A DNA stretch of 64,000 nt from Bacillus pumilus (GCF_900186955.1 NZ_LT906438.1:1922001-1986000); one strand, 5' to 3'. Shown: positions 26,398-35,003, counted from the stretch's first letter. The notes: generated by a model not told the origin, from the letters alone. Translations and numbers: made by a program.

Positions 26398-27074
26398 CCA
26401 AAATGCTCGTGTAAACTTTCCAATATAAAATCCATCATATCTTTGTATTCTGGATCTTCGAAAAATTCGTAGAGAATTTTATAGTCATTATAAATATCAA
26501 GAAGCTCATCCACTATAGATACAGCGAGAAATTCTAGTGATGCTTCGCTTTCTTGTTTCTCTTCTAATTGTAATAGAGCTGTTTGCACCATATCTTCTTC
26601 CATTTCTTTTGAGGTTTCACCGACGTAATGCACAAAAAGAAGCTGATGAACGAACTGGTCCATCTCATATTTCCTCAGGACAAGCGTTAAGTCTTCCTCT
26701 TCTGTTTCCAGCCACTCTCCGTCCTTTAGCCTTGTGAGTTCGTAAATGACATCTTCCCAGCCATCATCAAGGTATCGCCATATTTCAGTTCGATGGCCAA
26801 TAATTTTAAATAGCTCTTTTCCGTAATCTTTTACATATACAACATCGCCAATGAGGAACTCATATTCAATGTCCAGCTTTTCTGTATCCACAATCACCCC
26901 GTCGTACTCATCGTAAAGCTGAAGTGATGTTTCAAAATAAAGCACCTCATTATGATTGACCTCATACAAATAGTGCTGGTCAATTTGATGGACTTTTGTA
27001 ATCGTTCCAACTGTGCCGTACATGACAACGACGACAATATCCCCTACTTGATATTTTGGTGCTTTCGCCTTCAT
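26394..27074 (-). CDS. yodN: YodN, conserved protein with SH3-like repeats
   Basis: A 226-aa acidic protein starting at 27074 (MKAKAPKYQVGDIVVVVMYG; GGGGGAGA upstream). The N-terminal ~115 residues hold two SH3-like or KOW-like segments (YQVGDIVVVVMYGTVGTITKV and FLIGDVVYVKDYGKELFKIIGH), each followed by aromatic/acidic strands. The C-terminal ~100 residues are helical and very acidic. No catalytic residues are recognisable. It matches B. subtilis YodN in place and approximate length; function unknown. Confidence 0.8.
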   Translation of the reverse strand: MKAKAPKYQVGDIVVVVMYGTVGTITKVHQIDQHYLYEVNHNEVLYFETSLQLYDEYDGVIVDTEKLDIEYEFLIGDVVYVKDYGKELFKIIGHRTEIWRYLDDGWEDVIYELTRLKDGEWLETEEEDLTLVLRKYEMDQFVHQLLFVHYVGETSKEMEEDMVQTALLQLEEKQESEASLEFLAVSIVDELLDIYNDYKILYEFFEDPEYKDMMDFILESLHEHFG

Positions 27075-27176
27075 TCTGTCTCCCCCTTGCCCGACTTTTG
27101 GTCTTAACGTATCGTATGCCGGCGCAAGGAATTCTGCATGGGCAACCACACCATGCAAAACGCCATTTTATTTCTC

Positions 27177-27213
27177 ATCAAAAAACCGCTTCTCCCATCT
27201 GGAAAAAGCGGTT
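27177..27213 (-). terminator. yozE terminator
   Basis: On the minus strand AACCGCTT (27206-27213), a 14-nt loop, AAGCGGTT (27184-27191), then a T run. Confidence 0.8.
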
Positions 27214-27218
27214 GTGTG

Positions 27219-27443
27219 TTATTTTTTTTTGACTTCTACTTCATATTGCTCAAACGCTTCGTCAAATGTTGTCATTGAGCTTAAATAATCGCCATTTAAT
27301 TCTAAATAGGCACAAAGCTCATGATAATCAGTGGACGCTTTCGGGAAGCTGTGATCCTCATAAGCAGCATTTGCAAAATGGCTGATTTCATCTTTCGGTT
27401 TTGGATGTCTGTACTTCATTAAATAATGGTAAAACGACTTCAC
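27219..27443 (-). CDS. yozE: YozE family protein (UPF0346)
   Basis: A 74-aa protein (KSFYHYLMKYRHPKPKDEISHFANAA...) of the short helical YozE_SAM-like family. Start chosen at GTG 27443, preceded by GGAGGG at 8 nt; this gives the same length as in B. subtilis, whereas the ATG at 27464 overlaps the ribosome site. The family motifs YEDHSFPK and STDYHEL are present. Function unknown; monocistronic with its own terminator. Confidence 0.88.
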   Translation of the reverse strand: MKSFYHYLMKYRHPKPKDEISHFANAAYEDHSFPKASTDYHELCAYLELNGDYLSSMTTFDEAFEQYEVEVKKK

Positions 27444-27522
27444 CTGTTTTTCCCTCCGCGACACTCTATTTTGTTGTTATATTATACAGCAATTTGATGA
27501 CTTGTATAGGCGGAGGTACAAC

Positions 27523-27804
27523 TTATGATGAAAAGTCAAAGTAATTTCGCTTTAATAACCGCTCCATGCTCATTAATTCTTCGTATGAAATTTTTTCTGG
27601 AAGTTTTGTCTGATCCACTAAAATTAATTGATCTTCTATCCCTTTAACCGTCTCATCCTTTTGATATGTCATACCGCAGTGTGTGCAGGAAATGGACGGT
27701 GTTTCGATGATTTCAATGGATTGTGTGCCAGTGATCAGTTCCCAATAGACTGTTGTCTGCTCTCTGTTTGCTTTGTTTTCCTCACACCAATCACATGTCA
27801 GCAA
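27523..27804 (-). CDS. yokU: YokU-family zinc-ribbon-like protein
   Basis: A 93-aa protein with two CxxC pairs (CDWCEE at residues 4-7 and CTHCGMTYQ near residue 40), typical of a treble-clef or zinc ribbon, followed by a helical tail. Start is TTG at 27804 with AAAGGAGGAG 8 nt upstream. It begins 2 bp after the kamA stop, so the two are coupled. YokU proteins are commonly encoded beside lysine 2,3-aminomutase genes, so a role connected to KamA is plausible but unproven. Confidence 0.82.
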   Translation of the reverse strand: MLTCDWCEENKANREQTTVYWELITGTQSIEIIETPSISCTHCGMTYQKDETVKGIEDQLILVDQTKLPEKISYEELMSMERLLKRNYFDFSS

Positions 27805-27806
27805 GG

Positions 27807-29207
27807 TTATTTCTCCTCCTTTACAGTTTGATCTTTTTTGAGCTGCGCTTGATATTTTTTCTCTTTTAATTCATCTCGTTTTTCACGTTTGTTTTTGAGT
27901 GTGTCATGCTCAGGATTTGTCTCATATGCTTCTCTTCGTTTCATCCGGCTTAAATTCTCTGGCGTAAACGATTTCGCCTCATCCTCAAATAGTGCGGTAA
28001 TACCAATTGCCGGGTCTTGTTTCTCTTCATAAATTTCATTAAAATACGCATCTGCCTGGCCTGCGACGTAATGCTCTGGTTCAGGGTAAGAGGTGATGAC
28101 ACCTTCAAAGTTACGAAGGACGACTTTGTCAGGGCTTTGCGATAATAAATAATTTGGCTGCAAGGCGATCTTTCCTCCGCCTCCTGGTGCATCCACAACA
28201 AAGCTTGGCACGGCATAGCCGCTCGTATGCCCTCTTAAGCCTTCTATGATTTCAAGACCTTTTGATACTGGTGTTCTAAAGTGGCCAATGCCCTCAGATA
28301 AATCACACTGATAAATATAATAAGGTCTGACCCGTATCATCACGAGATCGTGCATCAGCTTCTTCATAATCGGCACACTGTCGTTAATTCCTGCAAGGAT
28401 GACGGCCTGATTACCTACAGGCACGCCGGCATTTACAAGACGTTCGCACGCTTCTTTTGCTTCTTTCGTAATTTCAATGCTTGTATTGAAATGGGTATTC
28501 AGCCAAACTGGATGATATTTTTTCAAAATCTCGCACAGCTCATCTGTAATGCGCTGCGGAAAGACGACCGGTGCGCGGGTTCCTATGCGAATGATTTCAA
28601 CATGCGGAATGTCTCGTAAGTTTTTCAAAATGTATTCAAGCACTTGATCATTGATTAAGAGCCCATCTCCGCCGGAAATTAACACATCCCGCACCTCAGG
28701 TGTTTCTCTAATATATCCAATGGCAGCATCTAACTGCTTTTTTGGCACGCCCATACCGATCTGACCGGAAAAACGTCTTCTCGTACAATAGCGGCAATAC
28801 ATGGAGCACTGATTTGTTACAAGAAAGAGCACACGATCTGGGTACCGATGTGTTAACCCCGGGACAGGTGAGTCTTCATCTTCATGCAGCGGGTCTTCCA
28901 GGTCATATTTTGTTTTATGAAGCTCCTCAGCAATTGGCACAGATTGCATACGTACTGGACATCTTGGATCGTCTGGATTCATCAATGAGGCATAGTAGGG
29001 TGTAATGTTAAGTGGAATGGTTTTGGTGGAAATCTTCACCCCTTCTCTTTCCTCTTCTGTTAAGTTTACGACTTTCTCTAAATCTTCAAGCGTTTTCACG
29101 GTATGCGTCAGCTGCCAAATCCAGTCGTTCCACTTTTCCTCAGGTACATCTTTCCAAAGTTCAATGTCCTTCCAATGACGCGCCGGTTCATATAGTTTTT
29201 GATTCAT
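27807..29207 (-). CDS. kamA: L-lysine 2,3-aminomutase KamA
   Basis: A radical-SAM/PLP enzyme of 466 aa converting L-lysine to L-beta-lysine. The cluster motif CSMYCRYCTRRRF (near residue 130) binds the 4Fe-4S and SAM, and VPSFVVDAPGGGGKIAL (near residue 330) carries the PLP-region lysine signature. The start at 29207 (MNQKLYEPARHWKDIELWKDVP) has AGGGGGA upstream and lies ~23 bp after the predicted sigma-54 start; an ATG at 29228 would sit at the transcription start. Followed directly by yokU. The yodP-yodT genes that process beta-lysine in B. subtilis are not present next to it. Confidence 0.95.
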   Translation of the reverse strand: MNQKLYEPARHWKDIELWKDVPEEKWNDWIWQLTHTVKTLEDLEKVVNLTEEEREGVKISTKTIPLNITPYYASLMNPDDPRCPVRMQSVPIAEELHKTKYDLEDPLHEDEDSPVPGLTHRYPDRVLFLVTNQCSMYCRYCTRRRFSGQIGMGVPKKQLDAAIGYIRETPEVRDVLISGGDGLLINDQVLEYILKNLRDIPHVEIIRIGTRAPVVFPQRITDELCEILKKYHPVWLNTHFNTSIEITKEAKEACERLVNAGVPVGNQAVILAGINDSVPIMKKLMHDLVMIRVRPYYIYQCDLSEGIGHFRTPVSKGLEIIEGLRGHTSGYAVPSFVVDAPGGGGKIALQPNYLLSQSPDKVVLRNFEGVITSYPEPEHYVAGQADAYFNEIYEEKQDPAIGITALFEDEAKSFTPENLSRMKRREAYETNPEHDTLKNKREKRDELKEKKYQAQLKKDQTVKEEK

Positions 29208-29240
29208 ATCCATTCCCCCTATCAGCATTCACCTTATACT

Positions 29241-29258
29241 ATGCAAGTTATGTGCCAA
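29241..29258 (-). promoter_or_regulatory. Sigma-54 (SigL) promoter of kamA
   Basis: On the minus strand TTGGCACATAACTTGCAT: a perfect -24 (TTGGCAC, 29252-29258), 5-bp spacer and -12 (TTGCAT, 29241-29246), fitting the YTGGCAC-N5-TTGCW consensus. It faces kamA. Upstream, 29308-29321 holds TCAC-N6-GTGA, a possible activator site at about -80. Confidence 0.88.
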
Positions 29259-29324
29259 CATGGGAAAATGCCCCTATTCTTTATAGAAGGAGCTTTGCCC
29301 GTGATATTCACTGGATGGTGATGC

Positions 29325-30701
29325 CTATATTTCGGCATCTGCATATTTCTTCAGTTTATATTGCAGTGTTTGTCGAGGGATTTTTAAAGCAGCAGCGGTT
29401 TTTTTAATATTGCCATGATGCTTGTTTAAAGCTTCTTGAATGAGTGTTTGTTCAAATGAAGAAACCTGACTTTTTAAGGAGGCATTAAGTGTTCCTTCCT
29501 CAAGCTTCTGCGTACGTAAATGAGCAGGAAGGTATGAAGGTGTGATGTCTTCCGCTTCCTTTGGCATCATCAATACGGCATGCTCAATGGTATGTTTTAA
29601 TTCTCGAACGTTCCCCGGCCAGTGGTGAGCCATAAACAATTGCTTTGTTTCTTCAGAAAGGCGTTTGACGTTTTTTGAAAACTGCTGATGATAGGTTTGA
29701 ATGAAATGGCGGGAAAGCAGCGGGATGTCTTGCTTTCTCTCACGAAGCGGTGGGATATGAAAAGATGACACATGCAGTCTATAAAATAAGTCTTCTCTTA
29801 AAATTTGCTTTTTCACCGCTTCAAATGGGTCCATATTGAGTGCAGTAATGAGTCTTACATCTACTTGAATCGCTTTTGCATCTCCAATGCGGCGCACCAC
29901 GCCATCCTCTAACACACGTAATAATTTCGTCTGCAGCGTGAGCGGCATCGCTTGCAGTTCATCAAGAAAAAGCGTGCCTCCATCAGCTAATTCAAAGAGC
30001 CCCTTGCGATCAATTGCGCCTGTATAGCTCCCTTTGACAGATCCGAACAATAGGCTTTCAAGTAGCGATTCTGGGAGTGCCGCACAGTTTTGCGGAATGA
30101 ACACTTGGTTTTTCCGATCAGATTCATGAACGATGGCTTGAACGAGCACTTCTTTCCCTGTCCCTGTTTCCCCGTAGACAACAACTGATGACGGATAAGC
30201 AGCAGCTTTTTTTGCCTTTTCAAGCATTTCATTTAAGAGCGGATCATTTGTTAAAAATGAAGAAAAATCATGCATTTGTTCTGCCCCAGCCGCATCGTGT
30301 ATTCGTTTTTTTTGATCTAAACGATTCGAAAGGGCTGACAGCTTCGATACATCTTTTGCGACTTCGACCGCACCTATTAACTGGCTGTCTTCAATAATAG
30401 GCAATGTCGTGTTGACGGTTTCAATTCTTTCTCCGTTTTTATTCAAATAGGTTTGCAGCGAATGATAAATGGGCTTCCCTGTTCTCAAAACATGCATGAG
30501 CGTACTTGTTTTTTCTGTTAAAGAGGGATACACATCAAGAATGTACTTGCCAATCACCTCTTCTTTTTGCAAACAGTCAAACTTGGCGGCATTATGATTG
30601 TAAAAAATCGTCATTCCTTGATCATCTACAACATGGATGGCTTCATCAATGGCTTCTAAAATTAATTCAAACCAATCCGCTCTTTCGACAACCTTCCCCA
30701 T
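29325..30701 (-). CDS. kamR: Sigma-54-dependent transcriptional activator (RocR/KamR type)
   Basis: A 458-aa enhancer-binding protein. Residues ~8-125 form a PAS sensor ([22 protein letters not shown]); ~150-380 is the AAA+ core with Walker [11 protein letters not shown], the sigma-54 contact loop KGSYTGAID, Walker [11 protein letters not shown] and [14 protein letters not shown]; ~415-458 is a Fis-type helix-turn-helix ([24 protein letters not shown]). It lies immediately upstream of kamA, whose promoter is sigma-54 type, so it probably activates kamA in response to a lysine-related signal. I recall a KamR with this role in B. thuringiensis; the name rests on that analogy. Confidence 0.85.
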   Translation of the reverse strand: MGKVVERADWFELILEAIDEAIHVVDDQGMTIFYNHNAAKFDCLQKEEVIGKYILDVYPSLTEKTSTLMHVLRTGKPIYHSLQTYLNKNGERIETVNTTLPIIEDSQLIGAVEVAKDVSKLSALSNRLDQKKRIHDAAGAEQMHDFSSFLTNDPLLNEMLEKAKKAAAYPSSVVVYGETGTGKEVLVQAIVHESDRKNQVFIPQNCAALPESLLESLLFGSVKGSYTGAIDRKGLFELADGGTLFLDELQAMPLTLQTKLLRVLEDGVVRRIGDAKAIQVDVRLITALNMDPFEAVKKQILREDLFYRLHVSSFHIPPLRERKQDIPLLSRHFIQTYHQQFSKNVKRLSEETKQLFMAHHWPGNVRELKHTIEHAVLMMPKEAEDITPSYLPAHLRTQKLEEGTLNASLKSQVSSFEQTLIQEALNKHHGNIKKTAAALKIPRQTLQYKLKKYADAEI

Positions 30702-30833
30702 TCTTTTCCCCTCACTTCCAGTGCCGAAAAACCGGCATCTATTGCCGGATTTTCAGCGGCTTGATCATCTCCAAAAGGTTCCCTGTCCTTTTCATGTTTC
30801 GCTTTTTCCTTTCTACTTCCTGCTTTCATTGCT

Positions 30834-30862
30834 AAAAAAAGCACCCCTCTTATGAGGAGTGC
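30834..30862 (-). terminator. cgeD terminator enclosing the stop codon
   Basis: On the minus strand GCACTCCTC (30854-30862), loop ATAA, GAGGGGTGC (30841-30849), then seven T. The cgeD stop lies at the loop and hairpin edge. Confidence 0.82.
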
Positions 30863-32139
30863 TTTCGCCCGGATGTTTGATAAAGAGACATATCGAATTC
30901 CTGCAGCGATTCCCTATACAGCGGCACGATCGGCTTTCCTTCTTGAAATAAAGTAAATTGAGAAGGATATAATTTGATGGGCTGATGATAAAACGCAAAT
31001 AACTTAACCACCTCAGGGGCAATAAGGCAGAAGGTATCATGCACAAGTAAATAGACATCTCGTTGCCATTTAAAAAGCCGGCGATTTGGCGGGCTGAATT
31101 CAGGGGATACTTGAATGATTTTGCCATCGTCAAACGTCTGTAACAGTTCGTTTGAAACGGCGCACATTTCCTTTGGATGAAACTGAAAATATTGCATATC
31201 GCGCTTTGAAGCAAATCGTCTTTTTTTCTGATCTTCAATATAATAAAACGTTCTTCCGTTATCTGCGGTGACGACTGTATAGTTCGGCACAACCAGCGTA
31301 TCTTTTACCTCATATTTCATTGCACATAACAAAGGAACACGAATTGCACGCCTCTTTTTTTCATTCACCCATCGCTTATCAATTTGGTTAAGATCCCCAT
31401 GAACAAGTTGGAAATATCTTCCTTCTCTTTCGATCACCGTCCCATCAATTACATCATATGGCATACTTGAAAACATGTGATGAAAGGATTGGGGTGTTTT
31501 AAAGGTGATATCAAGTACTTCTTTTAATGGATGAAACGCAGCAAAATGATTCAACCGCATCCAAAAAACAGAATCTGCATGATGCCAATGCTTCGGCTCA
31601 TCATCCCAATATTGCCCAAATTTCTTATAAATCAATGGAAGCAAGCGGCTTCTGTGCATGACCGAACAGTGATCTACTTGAAAGGACGCATGGTCTAACA
31701 CGTGTTCCGCCTCACGTACAAAGGTCATTGTTTCTACCAGATGCTTATCAACATGGATCACACGCTGCGAGGAATAAACGATATCTACCTCTGGCTTTGA
31801 TTGAAAAACCTCCACCATCTTCTGCAAACGATCATTACAATACATTGTATCATCCGTTAAATAACAAATAAGCTCCCCTGATATACGTGTTAATGCCTCA
31901 TTAATAAGCGTCGCATAACGTACAGTCTCAAGCCTTTTTGCAGGATGAACAGTGTGCGGATACAACTGAATACGGTCATCGTTTAAAAAGGAATGAATCT
32001 TTTTCATTGTTTCTGGCTCTGAGCCATCATCCATAATCAAAAGCTCCCAGTTTTGATACGTTTGTTCCACCATACTCTTTAGCACACGATCAATATAATC
32101 AGGTTTATTGTAACTTGTTAAAATCACCGATACTTTCAT
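30850..32139 (-). CDS. cgeD: Spore maturation glycosyltransferase CgeD
   Basis: A 429-aa protein starting at 32139 (MKVSVILTSYNKPDYIDRVL, AAGGAT upstream). Residues 1-230 are a GT-A family-2 glycosyltransferase with LLIMDDGSEP and CYLTDDTMYC (DXD-like) and a downstream acceptor-region WDDEPKHWHHADSVFWMRL. The C-terminal ~190 residues are an additional beta-rich region with no motif I recognise. It is the second gene of a sigma-K operon with cgeC and divergent from cgeAB. The cge genes affect the glycosylated outer crust of B. subtilis spores. Activity and sugar are inferred. Confidence 0.87.
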   Translation of the reverse strand: MKVSVILTSYNKPDYIDRVLKSMVEQTYQNWELLIMDDGSEPETMKKIHSFLNDDRIQLYPHTVHPAKRLETVRYATLINEALTRISGELICYLTDDTMYCNDRLQKMVEVFQSKPEVDIVYSSQRVIHVDKHLVETMTFVREAEHVLDHASFQVDHCSVMHRSRLLPLIYKKFGQYWDDEPKHWHHADSVFWMRLNHFAAFHPLKEVLDITFKTPQSFHHMFSSMPYDVIDGTVIEREGRYFQLVHGDLNQIDKRWVNEKKRRAIRVPLLCAMKYEVKDTLVVPNYTVVTADNGRTFYYIEDQKKRRFASKRDMQYFQFHPKEMCAVSNELLQTFDDGKIIQVSPEFSPPNRRLFKWQRDVYLLVHDTFCLIAPEVVKLFAFYHQPIKLYPSQFTLFQEGKPIVPLYRESLQEFDMSLYQTSGRKHSS

Positions 32140-32162
32140 AGGCATTATCCTTTTTAATGAGA

Positions 32163-32483
32163 TTAAAAAGCTCCCCAACTAACAATGTTTGCGTAAGGAA
32201 CGCTCACTCTTAACTGATTTGTTGCATTTTTAAAAACCGCCACTGTATGAAACAATTGAACGACAATCACGTTTTGGAGCACCTCACCATTGACTAAATG
32301 AACACGCGGCAATGGAATACCAAGTTCCAACCAAGAACGCAGCAACTCTTTGATTTCTGACGAACCTTCTTCTTGTTTTTCCTCTAAAAGACGAAGAAGA
32401 AGTAAAATGAAGATAACTTCAAGTACACCTTCAACTTCTAGTAATTCTTCGTTCCAATCATTTAATAATTGTTCAAATTCCAT
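32163..32483 (-). CDS. cgeC: Spore maturation protein CgeC
   Basis: A 106-aa protein upstream of cgeD with GAGAGAGGG before the ATG. It has an acidic N-terminus (MEFEQLLNDWNEELLEVEG), a Leu-rich hydrophobic stretch (VIFILLLLRLLEE) and a C-terminal beta region (VHLVNGEVLQNVIVVQLFHTVAVF) that looks like the C-terminal part of CgeA, suggesting related small domains. The name comes from its position in the cgeCD operon and similar length to B. subtilis CgeC. Expected in the mother cell or spore crust. Confidence 0.75.
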   Translation of the reverse strand: MEFEQLLNDWNEELLEVEGVLEVIFILLLLRLLEEKQEEGSSEIKELLRSWLELGIPLPRVHLVNGEVLQNVIVVQLFHTVAVFKNATNQLRVSVPYANIVSWGAF

Positions 32484-32517
32484 TCATAATCCCTCTCTCT
32501 TCACATTTAATCTTTAC

Positions 32518-32544
32518 TAGAGTATGAGAACCACTTCATTTAGC
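32518..32544 (-). promoter_or_regulatory. Sigma-K-type promoter of cgeCD
   Basis: Minus-strand CATACTCTA (32518-32526) fully matches the sigma-K -10. Sixteen bp upstream is GC rather than AC, so the -35 is partial. The inferred start is ~28 bp before cgeC. Confidence 0.55.
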
Positions 32545-32622
32545 CTCAGCATTTGAACACATTTTAAAAAATGTGTGAAGTGATTAAATGAAAAAAGAAC
32601 AAGGAATCAGCGTTCTGCTTAT

Positions 32623-32650
32623 ACCAAAAAAAGTGAGCGGCATATACATA
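32623..32650 (+). promoter_or_regulatory. Sigma-K-type promoter of cgeAB
   Basis: AC (32623-32624), a 16-bp spacer, CATATACATA (32641-32650). The -10 keeps CATA and is one position off at the TA. In B. subtilis cgeAB is transcribed by sigma-K with GerE; no GerE site was identified by eye. Confidence 0.5.
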
Positions 32651-32689
32651 GTGGTGTGTTTCAATTGTTGAAGAAAGGATGGGGATAAA

Positions 32690-33064
32690 ATGAGCGACAA
32701 TCGTACCGAGTTAAAAAAAGAACTATTGAAACTATTCTTCAAGCCGCTTAGTCAAGCGTTAACAGTCAATCTCGAAGAGGGAGGTACAGAAGTGGAAGAT
32801 AAATTAAACGATTTTTTAAGCGGAGCTGCTACATCCCTTAAATCATCTAAAGGAGCAAGATGGATTTTCGCAAGACTTGCACCAGGAACGGTCATTAGTA
32901 TTGTGATGGATTCTGGAGATTTAATTGGCCCAGTTCAGTTTGTAGCATTCAATGCTTCAACTGGTATCGTTTTTGTCACACAGGAAAGTTCTGTTACACC
33001 TACTGGCTCTGCAACAACTCTTTTAGATGTAGATAAAGTTGAAAGTGTTACATTTACAACTTAA
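32690..33064 (+). CDS. cgeA: Spore crust protein CgeA
   Basis: A 124-aa protein with GAAAGGATGGGG upstream. The N-terminal half is charged and helical ([21 protein letters not shown]), the C-terminal half is a hydrophobic/Thr-rich beta domain ([31 protein letters not shown], ending ESVTFTT) similar to CgeC. In B. subtilis, CgeA is a component of the outermost spore layer and glycosylation there depends on cge genes. First gene of cgeAB, 15 bp before cgeB, from a sigma-K-type promoter. Confidence 0.83.
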   Translation: MSDNRTELKKELLKLFFKPLSQALTVNLEEGGTEVEDKLNDFLSGAATSLKSSKGARWIFARLAPGTVISIVMDSGDLIGPVQFVAFNASTGIVFVTQESSVTPTGSATTLLDVDKVESVTFTT

Positions 33065-33079
33065 AGTGAGAAATCTATC

Positions 33080-34042
33080 ATGAAGCTACTTTATATCAGC
33101 TCTGGCTACGGCGGGATCTATCAAATGTTTGATCACTGGGTAGAAGAAAGCTTCATTGATTCACCCTTTTCATGTTTCAAGATAGAAAGAGAATCTATAC
33201 AGTCACACATGCACAAAATCCGGACATTTTCTCCGGATTTTGTTTTGATGATGATTGGTGATCATGTTCCGAGCGAAGTGCTTCATCAATTCAAACAAGA
33301 AAAGATCCCGATCGTTTTGTGGATGACAGAAGATCCCTTTTATACAGATGTGTCAGCTGCTTGCACGCGTGATGCGCGCCTCATATTAACAATTGATGAA
33401 GGAGCTTTGCCTTTTTACAAGCAATTGGGCATAGTTGACGCCTACTACTTTCCCATTCCGGCAAATACACGTATTTTTCAAAAAAACGAATCGCCTGAAA
33501 AGATGTGCATCTACGACATTGCACTCATTGGCTACCCTTATCCCAACCACATGAAAGCCATTGATACACTCTTACAACAGAAAAAATGGCGAATTCTCGT
33601 TGCAGGTAAGGAATGGCATCGTCATTTAAATAAGTCACGAAGACATGATCGCGATCTCACATTAGTGACCAATTGGCTGAGCCCTCAGCAATTGGCGGAC
33701 ATCTATCAGCAATCAGCGATTGTTCTTAACCCGCACAGACCGGCTCAATTTGCTTATAACAAAAACAAAGCCATGGTTCAAAATGTAAGCCTGAACAACA
33801 GAGCGTTTGATATCGCTGCAGCTGGAAGCTTTCAATTGACGGATCTACAACCGCCTCAAGCTTTTTCAAGCTTCGCTTTTTATAAAGATGAGGACGATTT
33901 GCTGGAACAGGTTGAATATTATGGATCAAATGCCGAGAAAAGAAAAGCAATCGCACGAAACAATTACGAACAAGTCGTTTCATGGAATACATTTGAGTCA
34001 TTTCCACACAGACTTTATGAGATCGTAAAAAGCGCCCTATGA
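33080..34042 (+). CDS. cgeB: Spore maturation protein CgeB (GT-B glycosyltransferase-like)
   Basis: A 320-aa protein of the CgeB family. The N-terminus (MKLLYISSGYGGIYQMFDHWVEESF) and IPIVLWMTEDPFYTDVS form the first Rossmann-like half; the second half has AGKEWHRHLN and LVTNWLSPQQLADIYQQSAIVLNPHR, then a conserved NNRAFDIAAAGSFQLTD, which in GT-B enzymes contacts the nucleotide sugar. Likely adds sugars to spore-crust proteins. The TGA stop lies in the loop of its own terminator hairpin (34027-34055). The ribosome site is weak, consistent with coupling to cgeA. Confidence 0.87.
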   Translation: MKLLYISSGYGGIYQMFDHWVEESFIDSPFSCFKIERESIQSHMHKIRTFSPDFVLMMIGDHVPSEVLHQFKQEKIPIVLWMTEDPFYTDVSAACTRDARLILTIDEGALPFYKQLGIVDAYYFPIPANTRIFQKNESPEKMCIYDIALIGYPYPNHMKAIDTLLQQKKWRILVAGKEWHRHLNKSRRHDRDLTLVTNWLSPQQLADIYQQSAIVLNPHRPAQFAYNKNKAMVQNVSLNNRAFDIAAAGSFQLTDLQPPQAFSSFAFYKDEDDLLEQVEYYGSNAEKRKAIARNNYEQVVSWNTFESFPHRLYEIVKSAL

Positions 34043-34055
34043 CCGGGCGCTTTTC
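34027..34055 (+). terminator. cgeB terminator containing the cgeB stop codon
   Basis: AAAAGCGCCC and GGGCGCTTTT form a 10-bp stem around TATGACC, followed by a T-rich run. The cgeB TGA is in the loop. Confidence 0.82.
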
Positions 34056-34076
34056 TCGTTGAAATTCTTCTTATAC

Positions 34077-34793
34077 CTAACCCTCCGCATCTCTGCGAGC
34101 CAATAAGACTTTCTCCGCTTTCTCAAGATCTTCTTCTTGTTTGACCACAAGTGATTTTTGGGAATCCATGATATACGCTCCAACAGATCCTTCTAAAAAG
34201 GAATGAATGCATTCTTTTGCATATGGAACATGAAAAGCATACACTGCTCCATTTAAACGGCCATACGTATATGGCTGCTCATGCTTTGGCATGAAAAAGT
34301 AATGATTGTCCTTATATAAAGTGGCTTCATTATTCTCATGCAGTGTCCATGTCTCATTTGGGTTTTCTAGCGCCTCTGTAAAAGATGCCACGCAGTCATA
34401 GCTCCCTTCTACTAGAAGCTGCAAGCACTTCTCAATATCTTCCGGCTGTCTTAAAGGAGACGATGGATGCAAATATAGAACAATATCAAAGGTTTTCCCC
34501 TCACGCTCTAAGTAAGCAAGCGCATGCTTCACCGCTATGAGTGACGGTGTTTGTTCTGTTACATGACTGTCTGGAAGTTCTATCACACGGGCTCCGTAGT
34601 GAGAAGAAATGATTTGTGTATTGACATCCTCTGTAGAGACGATGATTTCGTCTAACTCAATCATTTGCAGTAACGGCTGAATGGTCCAATAGATGAGCGG
34701 CCGCTCCGCCAATACGCGAATGTGTTCATCATGCTGATCGCGCCTGCTTCTAAAAGCTGGTATCAAGGCTAAAATACGATTTCCCCTATACAT
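34077..34793 (-). CDS. Acylneuraminate cytidylyltransferase-like CMP-sugar synthase
   Basis: A 238-aa nucleotidyltransferase starting at 34793 (GGGGAGAAGGGAA upstream). It has the CMP-NeuAc synthetase pattern: N-terminal ILALIPAFRSRRDQHDEHI (an altered IPARxGSKG motif), PLIYWTIQPLLQM, DEIIVSTED, ILYLHPSSPLRQPEDIEKC and NGAVYAF. Family members activate sialic, legionaminic or pseudaminic acids with CTP. The gene is divergent from the UDP-GlcNAc 4,6-dehydratase-like spsM, so together they point to a nonulosonic acid or related sugar on the spore surface. B. subtilis SpsF is a distant functional analogue. Confidence 0.8.
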   Translation of the reverse strand: MYRGNRILALIPAFRSRRDQHDEHIRVLAERPLIYWTIQPLLQMIELDEIIVSTEDVNTQIISSHYGARVIELPDSHVTEQTPSLIAVKHALAYLEREGKTFDIVLYLHPSSPLRQPEDIEKCLQLLVEGSYDCVASFTEALENPNETWTLHENNEATLYKDNHYFFMPKHEQPYTYGRLNGAVYAFHVPYAKECIHSFLEGSVGAYIMDSQKSLVVKQEEDLEKAEKVLLARRDAEG

Positions 34794-34976
34794 GTATTCC
34801 CTTCTCCCCTCGCGCAAAGCTCTCTACATATTCTTCCGAGCTGATCGCAGTACTGAAGTGTTCAGGTCTCTCATTTTTCTACTTATTCTCTTATCTCTCC
34901 ATATTCTATTAAAACGTCATGCAGATGGTTATAATGTGTTCACCTAATTTATATAGAAAGTGGTTCTTTTCCTCAA

Positions 34977-35003
34977 ACGGATACCACTCTTTCACATATG
35001 ATG
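34977..35003 (+). promoter_or_regulatory. Sigma-K-type promoter of spsM
   Basis: AC (34977-34978), a 16-bp spacer, CATATGATG (34995-35003): CATA plus T at position 8. The predicted start is ~28 bp before the ATG. It fits the known sigma-K expression of B. subtilis spsM. Confidence 0.55.

Noticed and set aside
30662..30844. Minus-strand 60-aa hydrophilic ORF (MKAGSRKEKAKHEKDREPF...) between kamR and cgeD
   Set aside because: It overlaps the kamR start in another frame, its ATG follows a terminator T tract with no ribosome site, and the composition looks like chance reading of AG-rich sequence.
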